DNA of 64,000 nucleotides from CALJFL01 sp047633055. GTDB taxonomy: Bacteria > Pseudomonadota > Gammaproteobacteria > Pseudomonadales > Halieaceae. Made by a program: the position numbers and the translations under genes. The stretch is taken from assembly GCA_047633055.1 (NCBI GenBank), contig JBLIEI010000012.1, positions 1 to 64,000 on the forward strand. Reading direction: 5' to 3'. Position 1 is the first letter of the stretch, and the number at the start of each line of letters is the position of its first letter. The notes under the pieces were generated by a model. It made no database searches and was not told where the DNA came from. It was given only the letters and a program-made list of their open reading frames with translations. Positions 26,744 through 35,687 of the stretch are shown one piece after another.

Positions 26744-28132
26744 GTGTCCAATCCTTTCGACAATCTTCCAGGCAGTGGCGATAAGCCCAAGACTCTGACC
26801 GTGAGCCAGCTCAACCGGCAAGTAAGCTCACTGCTGGACAGCCATTTCGACTTTGTCTGGGTCGAGGGAGAGGTCTCCAATTTTGCCTCGCCGTCCTCAG
26901 GGCACTGGTATTTTTCCTTAAAAGACGGTGGCGCTCAGGTACGCTGCGCCATGTTCCGTAACCGCAATCAACGAATTCGGTTTAATCCGGAGAACGGCGA
27001 CGCCATTCGCCTACGCTGCCGGGTATCCCTGTACGAGGGCCGCGGAGAGTTTCAGTTGATCGTTGAGCATATCGAACGGGCCGGGGCCGGCGCGCTGCAG
27101 CATGCTTTTGAACAATTAAAGGCTCGATTGCTGGCAGAAGGCCTGTTCGACAGCGAGCGTAAACGACCGCTCCCCACCAGTATCTCACAGCTGGGAGTGA
27201 TCACCTCCCCCACCGGGGCCGCTATCCACGACATTCTGACGGTTCTGGAGCGACGCTGCCCCGCCATCGAGGTGTTTATATTACCGGTGACCGTACAGGG
27301 CGAGTCCGCACCGGGAGAGATCGCCGCCGCCATCGAACGTGCAAACCGCTGGCAAAAGGAAGGAAAAATCTCTCTGGATGCCTTAATTGTCGGCCGCGGC
27401 GGCGGCTCGCTAGAGGATCTCTGGGCTTTTAATGAAGAGGTGGTGGCTCGCGCTATTACCGCTAGCGACTTGCCGGTGGTCAGCGCAGTAGGCCATGAAG
27501 TCGACTTCACTATTGCCGACATGGTCGCCGATCACCGTGCCCCTACCCCGTCCGCGGCAGCTGAGCTGCTAAGCCCGGACCAGCGCGAGTGGCTGGCCAA
27601 GCTGCAATCTCTGGAACAATCCCTGGAACGGCAAATTCGGCGTAAGTTCGCAGAAGCGAGCAGAGAACTTGAACATTTGAAACGGCGGCTCAAACACCCG
27701 GGCGCACAACTGCGCGAGCAGGCGCAGCGACTGGACGATCTGGAGCAGCGCCTGATCTTGGCGCAAAAGAATTTGCTACGGCAGCGCCATAGCGAATTGA
27801 CGTTGCTGCAGTCGCGCCTGCATGCCCACTCCCCGTTGGCTCGGCTCCAGGAGGGCAAGCAGGCGTTAAAGCGACTCCAGCAGAGACTCGAGAATGCTAT
27901 TCACAGTCGACTAGACAACGCCAAAACACACTTGGTCCATCAATCGCAATTATTGGAATCACTGAGCCCGCTGGCGACACTGCAGCGTGGCTATTCAATA
28001 TTAACCGATAGTGAGGGGCGAATAGTCAGCGACAGCGGTGCGATCCTCCCGGGGGCGGCAATACAAGCCAGACTCGCCCGCGGTCGTTTAACATTGACCG
28101 TGGAAGACAGCGAGGGTGAGGCTGGAACCTAG
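26744..28132 (+). CDS. xseA: Exodeoxyribonuclease VII large subunit
   Basis: XseA is the catalytic large subunit of exonuclease VII, which degrades single-stranded DNA from both ends. The 462-residue protein has an N-terminal OB fold (VSQLNRQVSSLLDSHF; WVEGEVSNFASPSSGHWYFS), the nuclease core (GVITSPTGAAIHDIL; IVGRGGGSLEDLWAFN; SAVGHEVDFTIADMVADHR) and a long C-terminal coiled coil (about 280-400). It starts with GTG at 26744, close behind the divergent guaB promoter. Its end overlaps the convergent Crp-type gene by four bases. Confidence 0.97.
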   Translation: MSNPFDNLPGSGDKPKTLTVSQLNRQVSSLLDSHFDFVWVEGEVSNFASPSSGHWYFSLKDGGAQVRCAMFRNRNQRIRFNPENGDAIRLRCRVSLYEGRGEFQLIVEHIERAGAGALQHAFEQLKARLLAEGLFDSERKRPLPTSISQLGVITSPTGAAIHDILTVLERRCPAIEVFILPVTVQGESAPGEIAAAIERANRWQKEGKISLDALIVGRGGGSLEDLWAFNEEVVARAITASDLPVVSAVGHEVDFTIADMVADHRAPTPSAAAELLSPDQREWLAKLQSLEQSLERQIRRKFAEASRELEHLKRRLKHPGAQLREQAQRLDDLEQRLILAQKNLLRQRHSELTLLQSRLHAHSPLARLQEGKQALKRLQQRLENAIHSRLDNAKTHLVHQSQLLESLSPLATLQRGYSILTDSEGRIVSDSGAILPGAAIQARLARGRLTLTVEDSEGEAGT

Positions 28133-28776
28133 TATTTCGCCGGCAGGCGGGTGTTGATGATGATATGACGCCCTTCAAAGCGGATATACTCACCGATAGT
28201 GAGGTCCTTGAGAATACGCGCAACCATCTCGCGGGAAGCGCCAACACGGTCGGCAATATCCTGCTGAGTTAGCTTCTCGGGGATATACAGGGTGCCGTCA
28301 CCACGTTCTTCCGACAGATCCATCAGCACATTAGCAACTCGACCGTACACGTCCTGTAGAGCCAGACTTTTAACATCAGCCGTAAGCTTACGGACTCGCT
28401 GGGCAAGATTTCGTACCAGTTGACGGCCGATATTGGGATGCTCTTCCAATACCCGGCTGAAGTCTTCCTTATAGATGATGCAAAAGCTGCACTTTTCGAC
28501 CGTACGCACAGAGGCGGAACGGGTTGAGTCGTCTAACAGGGCCAATTCACCGAAATAATCACCGGCGGACTGAGTGTTCATAATGAACTCTTTGCCGTTC
28601 TTATCGCTACAGTAAACCTTGACCTTGCCGCTCTCGATGACAAACAGCGAATCAGCGGGGTCATTCTCATGAATCACCACGGTGTTTTTTGGGAAAGAGC
28701 GGCTGACACTGCTTGAGCCTAGCGCTTCCAGTTCGTCGAGTGAAAGCCCTTGAAAAATTTCTACCTGCTGCAACAT
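28129..28776 (-). CDS. Crp/Fnr-family cyclic-nucleotide-responsive regulator
   Basis: I use the ATG at 28776 (MLQQVEIFQGLSLDELEALG), giving 215 residues; the longer frame adds a basic stretch that is not family-like. AGGACAGG lies upstream. The cyclic-nucleotide-binding domain has the phosphate-binding cassette GELALLDDSTRSASV, including the Arg-Ser pair that contacts cAMP in CRP. A dimerisation helix follows, then a helix-turn-helix (LTQQDIADRVGASREMVARILKDL). No Fnr-type N-terminal cysteines are present. It is divergent from a class III nucleotide cyclase, which suggests a local second-messenger circuit. It may not be the global Crp/Vfr. Confidence 0.9.
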   Translation of the reverse strand: MLQQVEIFQGLSLDELEALGSSSVSRSFPKNTVVIHENDPADSLFVIESGKVKVYCSDKNGKEFIMNTQSAGDYFGELALLDDSTRSASVRTVEKCSFCIIYKEDFSRVLEEHPNIGRQLVRNLAQRVRKLTADVKSLALQDVYGRVANVLMDLSEERGDGTLYIPEKLTQQDIADRVGASREMVARILKDLTIGEYIRFEGRHIIINTRLPAKY

Positions 28777-28942
28777 TTCTGAACCTGTCCTGTGAAAAGC
28801 ATAGTCCTTATAGCTATTACCCCAATAGTAACCCAAAGTTCTGCGTTTGCGCACCCGTGAAAGCAAAATCGAGCGCTTAGATCGCAGATAAGCACCGACA
28901 AGCCGTTTCCACTGCTCCAATTGCCTCGTTATACTCTAGGCA

Positions 28943-30430
28943 TTGAACTTGTCCAAGGATTCTGGCGATAGCGTGAACGACTCAGACATACAGGCCCCGG
29001 CACAATGGAGTGACTTGCTGGCACGCGCCGTGGTTGAAGTGCGCGAGCTATTTGATCAGCATAAGGCAGAGTTGGCAGACGGCCTGGTCGATGACTTCAA
29101 GCACCTGTTCAACGGTATCGTCCGCCTGCAAGAGTTTCTGTCGGGCTCTAGCGAGAATCAATCAACCCACGACCTGATGAATATACTGACTGCGATCCGA
29201 GGCTATAGCGAGATGTTGCGCGAAGATCTTGAAAGCGGCCCCACCGATCTCGACGACAGCCTGACGCGGCTGCTGAGCGCCATCCAGACGGTGCACAGCG
29301 ATGAAACCGGCAACGACGATAAGATTGAGACCGGCAGCCACCCTACAATAACTTCAGAGCCAGGATTCATTCTGGCAGTGGACGATTTGCTGGAAAACCG
29401 GGAGCTGGTGGCTCGCTATCTGTCACGCAGCGGCCATATGGTGGTTACCGCCGCCAGTGGCGAAGAGGCCCTACTCACCCTGGAAAACTCCGACGTGGAT
29501 GTGGTCCTGCTAGACCTGGAGATGCCAGGCATGGACGGACGGCAGGTACTGAAGCAGATCAAGGAACACCCCGACTGGCGAGCGACACCCGTTATCGTCA
29601 TCTCCGGACGCCAGGATATGGACGCTATCGTAGAATGTATCGAAGCGGGCGCGGATGATTATCTTTTCAAACCCTTTAACCCGGTGCTGCTGCAGGCGCG
29701 GATCAAGGCGGGTATCGAGCGTAAACGCTGGCACGATCGCGAGGCACAATACCGCCAGCAACTGGAGCGCAACGAGAAATTTATTCGCGCCACCTTTGGA
29801 CGCTACCTATCAGACGAAATCGTCACTGAAATATTAGAGCAGCCCGAGGGACTGGAGTTGGGCGGAGTACTGCGCGAAGTCACTATTATGATGTCAGACA
29901 TTCGCGGATTCACCACGCTCAGCGAGCAACTCGCCCCGGACCAGGTGGTAAAAATGCTCAACCGCTACCTCGGCACCATGACCGAAATCATCATGGCCAA
30001 CCACGGGACTATCGATGAATTCATTGGCGACGCAATCCTAGCGGTTTTTGGTGCGCCACAAAGACGGGATGACGACGCCGACAACGCGATGCGTTGCGCT
30101 CTGGCCATGCAGGCTGCGATGGATGACGTTAATCGCAAAAATGCGGCCGACGGATTACCTCAGGTACTTACCGGCATCGGCCTGAATACTGGCAAAGTAA
30201 TCGCAGGGAATATCGGCTCAGAGCGGCGCAGTAAGTACGGGTTTGTGGGCCATCCGATGAATGTTACTTCGCGGATAGAAGATCTTTCAGCCGGTGGTGA
30301 AATATTGATTTCCGAAAGTACCCTGCAGAATCTCAGCGAGAAGTATGTGGTAGAAGATACCCGCGAACTGAAAGTCAAAGGGATAGAGGAACTGGTCGTC
30401 ATCCACCGGATAACAGGGGCATCAAGATGA
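28943..30430 (+). CDS. Response-regulator-linked class III nucleotide cyclase
   Basis: In order the protein has an N-terminal helical part with a histidine-kinase-like H-box (HDLMNILTAIRGYSEML, about 75-92), a receiver domain (about 142-260; phospho-acceptor in DVVLLDLEMPGMDG, Lys in DYLFKPFNP) and a class III cyclase domain (about 310-490). Metal-binding Asp residues are in MMSDIRGFTT and EFIGDAILAVFGAP. The Lys that reads adenine in adenylate cyclases is replaced by Glu (TIDEFIGD), so ATP or GTP specificity is open. The annotated start is TTG at 28943; a GTG at 28973 is an alternative. It is first in an operon with a receiver protein and a histidine kinase. Confidence 0.88.
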   Translation: MNLSKDSGDSVNDSDIQAPAQWSDLLARAVVEVRELFDQHKAELADGLVDDFKHLFNGIVRLQEFLSGSSENQSTHDLMNILTAIRGYSEMLREDLESGPTDLDDSLTRLLSAIQTVHSDETGNDDKIETGSHPTITSEPGFILAVDDLLENRELVARYLSRSGHMVVTAASGEEALLTLENSDVDVVLLDLEMPGMDGRQVLKQIKEHPDWRATPVIVISGRQDMDAIVECIEAGADDYLFKPFNPVLLQARIKAGIERKRWHDREAQYRQQLERNEKFIRATFGRYLSDEIVTEILEQPEGLELGGVLREVTIMMSDIRGFTTLSEQLAPDQVVKMLNRYLGTMTEIIMANHGTIDEFIGDAILAVFGAPQRRDDDADNAMRCALAMQAAMDDVNRKNAADGLPQVLTGIGLNTGKVIAGNIGSERRSKYGFVGHPMNVTSRIEDLSAGGEILISESTLQNLSEKYVVEDTRELKVKGIEELVVIHRITGASR

Positions 30431-30801
30431 GCAATGACAACCCCATTTTGCTAGTTGAAGACAACGTGCTAAACCGCGATATGTTGATCCGTAGACTCAA
30501 CCGTGCCGGTATCGATGTGATCTTCGCGGAAGACGGCCAGCAAGCTCTGAATAAAATGATTGAGGAACAACCACGACTGGTGTTAATGGATATGAACCTT
30601 CCAGTCCTGGACGGTTGGTCAGCCTGCCGCCAGGCTCGCCAGGACGACCGCATCAAGCATATTCCCATTATTGCCCTCACCGCACACGCCATGGAGGCAG
30701 ACCGGCTCGACGCACTGAAGGCGGGCTGTGATGACTACGCGACCAAGCCCATCGATTTCCCCGGATTGTTGATAAAGATAGGCAAGCTCGCCCGCTCATG
30801 A
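30427..30801 (+). CDS. Single-domain CheY-like response regulator
   Basis: This 124-residue protein is a lone receiver domain. It has the acidic pocket (LLVEDNVLNRDML), the phospho-acceptor Asp in LVLMDMNLPVLDGW, the Thr in IIALTAHAME and the Lys in DYATKPIDF. Without an output domain it probably relays phosphate or acts by protein contact. It is related to DivK-like receivers that work with hybrid-type kinases. It overlaps the cyclase upstream and the kinase downstream by four bases each (ATGA), so all three should be made together. Confidence 0.93.
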   Translation: MSNDNPILLVEDNVLNRDMLIRRLNRAGIDVIFAEDGQQALNKMIEEQPRLVLMDMNLPVLDGWSACRQARQDDRIKHIPIIALTAHAMEADRLDALKAGCDDYATKPIDFPGLLIKIGKLARS

Positions 30802-32327
30802 GCCTGAGACGCCGACTCACCCTCGCCCTAGTCACCATTCTTATATTGTTCGCGGCTAACGTCGCTACCCACTTCTGGGGTAGCTTTTCGCGGAACGAAA
30901 GTATGCTCGCCTACCGCAATTCAGTCACCGCAGCGCAGCTTTCTGCGCAAGTGGAGCAGATGTTGATCAATCAACGCCAGCAAACTCTGGTACTGTCAAC
31001 GCTCAGAGAGACCGCTGAAGACAAGCTGGATGAGCAGGAGTTTGAGCAGGCAGTCAGCGACATCGATACCATCAGTACTGCCGTCAAAAATCTCGGCGAC
31101 CTGAGCCATGACGTGACCCAGCTGCACTACCAGAGACTGCAGAAAAGCAGCGACAATTTATTGGTGGGCTGGTACGCGTTTTATCAAAATTATAATGATG
31201 TAGACTACAAGGACGACATAAACGACCCCCTGCCCTACCTGGAAGCCAGCCAACGACTGAAGGAACTAGAACAGCGTCAGGCTTTTATCGCCGTGCAGCG
31301 AGCCAGCATCATCGACCGCACTATCGCGCTCACTGATCGCATTACGGTGATTGGGTTTGTCGCCTCAATTTTTCTTACTGCAATCCTCGGTTTCTTTCTG
31401 TTGCGCTATACCAGCACCTCTTTGAATCGACTGAAGCTGGGCGCCGAGCGCATTGGCAGTGGAGACCTCAACTTTCGTATCGATAATATCGACGACAAGG
31501 GTGAGCTGGGTTTACTGGCGACAGCGTTCAACGACATGTCCGACAAGCTCAGGAATGCTATCTATGATGTCAGTCGTGCCAGAGACATGGCTGATGAGGC
31601 CAATGCAGCCAAGAGTATCTTCCTGGCCAATGTCAGCCATGAACTGCGCACTCCGCTCAACGCCATCATTGGCTACAGCGAAATGCTGCACGATGAACTG
31701 GATGACAGCCGCGAGGTAGACAGGCCGCAATTTCAGCGCGATCTGGACAAAATTGTGTTATCTGGCCGCCAATTGCTGACTTTGATCAACGACATACTGG
31801 ATCTGTCCAAAATTGAAACCGGGAAAATGTCCCTGCACTGCGAGATGTTTAACCCTGGCGAGCTGATTAGCCAGGTTGGCGACGCCCTGGCGCCACTGGT
31901 CAACGATGGCAATAATGTCCTACAGTTACCGAACTTCAATCAATTACCCGACCTATATAACGATAAGGCCAAGTTCCGGCAGGTCATCACCAACCTGATG
32001 AGCAACGCGTGCAAATTCACCCACAATGGCTATATCAGTTGGTCGGCGGGGCCGGTGGAGGGACGTGACGGCTGGTATCAGTTCTCTGTGTGCGACACGG
32101 GTATCGGCATGAACAGCGAACAGCAAAAAAACGTATTTGAAGCATTTGTGCAAGCGGAAAGCTCTACCAGCGCAAACTACGGTGGTACGGGCTTGGGTCT
32201 GGCTATTTGCCGCGAATACTGCGAGTTAATGGGCGGCACTATTTCGATCGAGAGCGAATCCGGCAAGGGTGCTACTTTTACTATTGTCCTACCTTCTGAC
32301 CCAGAGTTAGCTCACGTAGTCGCTTAA
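30798..32327 (+). CDS. Membrane sensor histidine kinase
   Basis: The 509-residue kinase has membrane helices at about 9-30 and 177-200 flanking a helical periplasmic sensor. Next come a HAMP linker (TSTSLNRLKLGAERIGSGDL), a HisKA domain with the phospho-acceptor His in FLANVSHELRTPLNAIIGYSE, and a HATPase domain with N-box (QVITNLMSNACKFT), DTGIGM and GGTGLGLAI motifs. No PAS or attached receiver was seen. It probably phosphorylates the receiver at 30427 and the receiver of the cyclase. Its last 47 bases overlap the end of the convergent lipoprotein gene. Confidence 0.94.
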   Translation: MSLRRRLTLALVTILILFAANVATHFWGSFSRNESMLAYRNSVTAAQLSAQVEQMLINQRQQTLVLSTLRETAEDKLDEQEFEQAVSDIDTISTAVKNLGDLSHDVTQLHYQRLQKSSDNLLVGWYAFYQNYNDVDYKDDINDPLPYLEASQRLKELEQRQAFIAVQRASIIDRTIALTDRITVIGFVASIFLTAILGFFLLRYTSTSLNRLKLGAERIGSGDLNFRIDNIDDKGELGLLATAFNDMSDKLRNAIYDVSRARDMADEANAAKSIFLANVSHELRTPLNAIIGYSEMLHDELDDSREVDRPQFQRDLDKIVLSGRQLLTLINDILDLSKIETGKMSLHCEMFNPGELISQVGDALAPLVNDGNNVLQLPNFNQLPDLYNDKAKFRQVITNLMSNACKFTHNGYISWSAGPVEGRDGWYQFSVCDTGIGMNSEQQKNVFEAFVQAESSTSANYGGTGLGLAICREYCELMGGTISIESESGKGATFTIVLPSDPELAHVVA

Positions 32328-32877
32328 GGGCCTCCTCTCGCTTTTTCAGATCTGCCCTCAAGATTGCATTATTATTTTCGAGATCTTTGATATGACGTTG
32401 AGATACGTCGAATGAGGCAAGCGACTGGGCCATAATAAGTGTTTGCTCATGCACTTTAAGGTCTCTTGAATACGTCTTTCTGAGACCCCAATAACTCTTA
32501 CGAGCCTCTGCAGGATCATAAAAAGGGCTGGCGCTCAAAGTACTGATGTACGCAATGGCGATTCCCGCCTCCCACTCTGCGGTTCCCGTTTTTTCGAGGC
32601 GTTGATAGCGCTGAAAGTGCTGCACCCCTTCAATGTGATCTCCTTCGGCCAGAGCTTTAAAACCGCGCTCTAGAAAGGTGTAATCAGTCGAGTCTTCTAC
32701 CACGCAGATACAATCTTCTTCCTGCGACAGGTTAAGCGTCAATTCGGGCACTTCTCCCGGTTCGATCGCGTCGGGTTCCACCTGTTCTAGCGGCGCAGTT
32801 TGACAGGCCTGTAGCACGGAGGCCAACGCCAGCGTCGTTATCGCTCGCTTAATTTTATGTGGCACTCTTTGTGGCAC
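32281..32877 (-). CDS. Putative outer-membrane lipoprotein with C-terminal coiled coil
   Basis: No named family was recognised. The 198-residue protein has a basic start, a hydrophobic stretch and a lipobox (LASVLQAC, Cys near 25). An acidic linker follows, then a helical repeat-like region (LERGFKALAEGDHIEGVQHF) and a coiled coil at about 165-195 (NNAILRADLKKREEALKRLREL). The repeat-like part may be TPR-related. Its 3' end overlaps the convergent histidine kinase gene by 47 bases. Such lipoproteins often serve cell-envelope assembly or sensing, but no function can be claimed. Confidence 0.75.
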   Translation of the reverse strand: MPQRVPHKIKRAITTLALASVLQACQTAPLEQVEPDAIEPGEVPELTLNLSQEEDCICVVEDSTDYTFLERGFKALAEGDHIEGVQHFQRYQRLEKTGTAEWEAGIAIAYISTLSASPFYDPAEARKSYWGLRKTYSRDLKVHEQTLIMAQSLASFDVSQRHIKDLENNNAILRADLKKREEALKRLRELTLGQKVGQ

Positions 32878-32951
32878 ATCTACTTCCTCAGAATAGTAAT
32901 GTGCGCTGAGTGTAGCACCTAAGGTCGAAAGACGAAAAGTCGCCGAACATC

Positions 32952-34460
32952 TTATTCTGGCCGCATGTGAGGAAACAACAACACATCCCGAATTGACACA
33001 GAATCCGTCAGCAGCATTACCAGACGATCGATACCGATACCCTCTCCCGTCGTCGGTGGCATACCGTATTCCAGAGCACGCACATAATCGTGATCGTAGT
33101 GCATGGCTTCTTCGTCGCCAGCGTCTTTTTCGGCGACCTGCGCCCTGAACCGTTCTGCCTGATCTTCTGCGTCATTAAGTTCTGAAAAACCATTCGCCAG
33201 TTCCCGGCCACCGACAAAGAACTCGAAGCGATCGGTGACAAACGGGTCGTCATCATTGCGCCTGGCCAGTGGCGACACTTCTGTCGGGTAAGCGGTGATA
33301 AATGTGGGCTGGTCGAGTAAATGCTCTACCGTTTTCTCAAAAATTTCGATCTGCACCTTGCCCAACCCCCAGCTGCCTTTCAGCTGAATACCCAGCCCTT
33401 TTGCCAGCTCTCTGGCTGCACCTTCGTCGGCGAGTTGTTCGGCAGTAATTTCGCCGTTGTAATGGAGAATCGAATCAAACACGCTAATGCGAACAAAGGG
33501 CTGAGAAAAATCATAACTACTGCCCTGATAATTAACCACCGTACTACCCACCACACTCTCGGTTAGTTGGCGCAGCATATCTTCGGTCAGGTCCATGGCG
33601 TCGCGGTAGTCGGCGTAAGCCCAGTAGAACTCCAACATGGTGAATTCTGGATTGTGACGCGTGGACAAACCCTCGTTGCGGAAGCTTCGATTAATTTCAA
33701 AGACCCGCTCGAACCCACCCACCGTGAGGCGCTTCAAGTAAAGCTCAGGGGCAATTCGCAGATACATGTCCATATCAAGGCTATTGTGATGCGTCACGAA
33801 TGGTTTGGCTGCCGCCCCACCCGGAATGACGTGCATCATAGGGGTTTCCACCTCCATAAAATCGCGAGCGTGCATGTAGTCGCGAATGAAGTTAATGATT
33901 CGCGATCGGGTACGAAACACCTCTCGGGATTCAGAATTTACAATCAAATCGACGTAGCGCTGACGGTAACGCAGCTCCTGATCTGATAGTCCGTGGTATT
34001 TGTCCGGCAGGGGCCGCAAAGCCTTGGTCAACAAGCGAGCCTCCTCCATATTGATATACAGATCGCCCTTGCCAGACTTGTGGATGGGACCGGTGGCGGC
34101 CACGATATCACCAAGGTCCCAGCTTTTTATCTCGGCCAGAGTATCTTCATGCAGCCCTTTCCTGTTGACGTACAGCTGAATAGTGTCAGAACCATCCTGA
34201 ATCAACAGGAAAGACCCGCGATTGCGTATCAACCTGCCGGCCACCGCGTATTGGGTGTTGGCTGTTTCCAGCGTCTGCTTGTCTAACTCGCCATACTGCT
34301 GCTGCAGTTCAGCGGCCAGCGCGGTGCGCCGAAAATCATTGGGAAAAGCATTGCGCGTCTTGCGAATTTCAGCCAGCTTGGCCCGCCGCTCGGCAATCAG
34401 CTTGTTCTCATCAAACTTGCCGTCAACCGGGCCATCAAGGTTCGCGTTTTTATCACTCAT
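32952..34460 (-). CDS. lysS: Lysine--tRNA ligase (class II)
   Basis: LysS charges tRNA-Lys. The 502 residues match the bacterial class II enzyme. An N-terminal OB fold (residues about 60-160; YAVAGRLIRNRGSFLLIQDG) binds the anticodon. The catalytic domain has motif 2 (FRNEGLSTRHNPEFTMLEFY) and motif 3 (GIGIDRLVMLLTDS). It lies 12 bp after prfB, the conserved prfB-lysS operon. Confidence 0.98.
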   Translation of the reverse strand: MSDKNANLDGPVDGKFDENKLIAERRAKLAEIRKTRNAFPNDFRRTALAAELQQQYGELDKQTLETANTQYAVAGRLIRNRGSFLLIQDGSDTIQLYVNRKGLHEDTLAEIKSWDLGDIVAATGPIHKSGKGDLYINMEEARLLTKALRPLPDKYHGLSDQELRYRQRYVDLIVNSESREVFRTRSRIINFIRDYMHARDFMEVETPMMHVIPGGAAAKPFVTHHNSLDMDMYLRIAPELYLKRLTVGGFERVFEINRSFRNEGLSTRHNPEFTMLEFYWAYADYRDAMDLTEDMLRQLTESVVGSTVVNYQGSSYDFSQPFVRISVFDSILHYNGEITAEQLADEGAARELAKGLGIQLKGSWGLGKVQIEIFEKTVEHLLDQPTFITAYPTEVSPLARRNDDDPFVTDRFEFFVGGRELANGFSELNDAEDQAERFRAQVAEKDAGDEEAMHYDHDYVRALEYGMPPTTGEGIGIDRLVMLLTDSVSIRDVLLFPHMRPE

Positions 34461-34472
34461 TTCTTCTACCTG

Positions 34473-35571
34473 TTACAGCCCGCTTTTCAGCGAAGCCTCC
34501 ATGAACTGGTCAATTGCCCCATCAAGTACTGCCTGCGTATTACTGGTTTCCACCCCGGTGCGTAAATCCTTAATACGCGAGGCGTCCAGCACATACGAAC
34601 GAATTTGACTACCCCAACCAATATCGGCCTTGCTGTCTTCCATTATCTGTTTTTCTTCGTTGCGCTTGAGTACTTCCATTTCGTACAACTTGCCCCGCAG
34701 CAACTTCATCGCGTTGTCGCGGTTCTGGTGCTGCGAGCGCTCTGTTTGGCACTGCACCACAGTACCCGATGGCAGGTGAGTCAAACGCACTGCAGAATCG
34801 GTTTTGTTAACGTGCTGACCACCGGCACCACTAGCGCGGTAGGTATCTACGCGAAGGTCCGCAGGATTGATTTCAATCTCAATATCGTCGTCTATCTCTG
34901 GTGACACAAAAACCGACGCAAAAGACGTATGTCGCCGATTGCCGGAATCGAAGGGCGATTTACGCACCAGCCGGTGGACACCCGTTTCGGTGCGCAACCA
35001 ACCAAAAGCATACTCGCCCTGGAACTTGATGGTGGCGCTTTTGATACCGGCCACATCACCACCAGAAACCTCCACAAGTTCCGTTTTGAAGTCGTGTGCG
35101 TCACCCCAGCGCAGATACATACGCAACATCATTTCGGCCCAGTCCTGGGCCTCGGTGCCACCGGAACCGGACTGGATGTCCAAGAAGGCGTTGTTGGCGT
35201 CCATTTCTCCATCGAACATGCGCCGAAACTCGAGTTGTTCAAGCAAACTGACCATGGCGCCTATCTCGCCGCGAATCTCCTCGACCGTATCTTCATCGTC
35301 CTCAGACGCGGCCATTTCCAGCAAATCGCTGGCGTCTGCAACACTGGTGTCGAGACTTTCAATGGTATGGACTATGGCTTCCAGTGAGGATTGCTCACGG
35401 CCCAATTCCTGCGCCCGGGCCGGATCGTCCCAAACACTGGGCTCAGCGAGTTCCAGTCCTACTTCAGAGAGGCGGTCTTTGCGATTAGCAAAGTCAAAGA
35501 TACCCCCTGAGCACGTCGGTGCGCGCGGTGATGTCCTTGAGCGTTTGTACCAATGGGTTGATCTCTAACAT
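34473..35571 (-). CDS. prfB: Peptide chain release factor 2 with programmed +1 frameshift
   Basis: RF2 releases peptides at UGA and UAA. Translation starts at the ATG 35571 and runs 25 codons (MLEINPLVQTLKDITARTDV then LRGYL) to an in-frame TGA at 35494-35496. A +1 shift at CTT TGA C continues into DFANRKDRLSEV and the rest of the protein, for 365 residues in total, as in E. coli. The SPF codon-recognition tripeptide (VRKSPFDSGNRRH) and the GGQ catalytic motif (SGAGGQHVNKTDSAVR) are intact. The gene is autoregulated: abundant RF2 ends translation at the early UGA, scarce RF2 allows the shift. Confidence 0.97.
35493..35508 (-). promoter_or_regulatory. RF2 programmed frameshift signal
   Basis: The minus strand reads AGGGGG TAT CTT TGA C. 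The Shine-Dalgarno-like AGGGGG (35503-35508) lies three bases before the slippery CTT, and the TGA is followed by C, the weak stop context. This is the canonical prfB recoding element. Without it the gene would look like a 25-codon ORF plus a headless frame. Confidence 0.95.
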
Positions 35572-35687
35572 GTGTCCGTCTCTGGGGGCCGCAGTATCCG
35601 CGGCACAATATTGTCAATGCGTTAAACGCGGGGCATTTTAACGCAGGGGGCGACAACAGGGAATGCAGGGGAAGTGGCAATAGTGCC

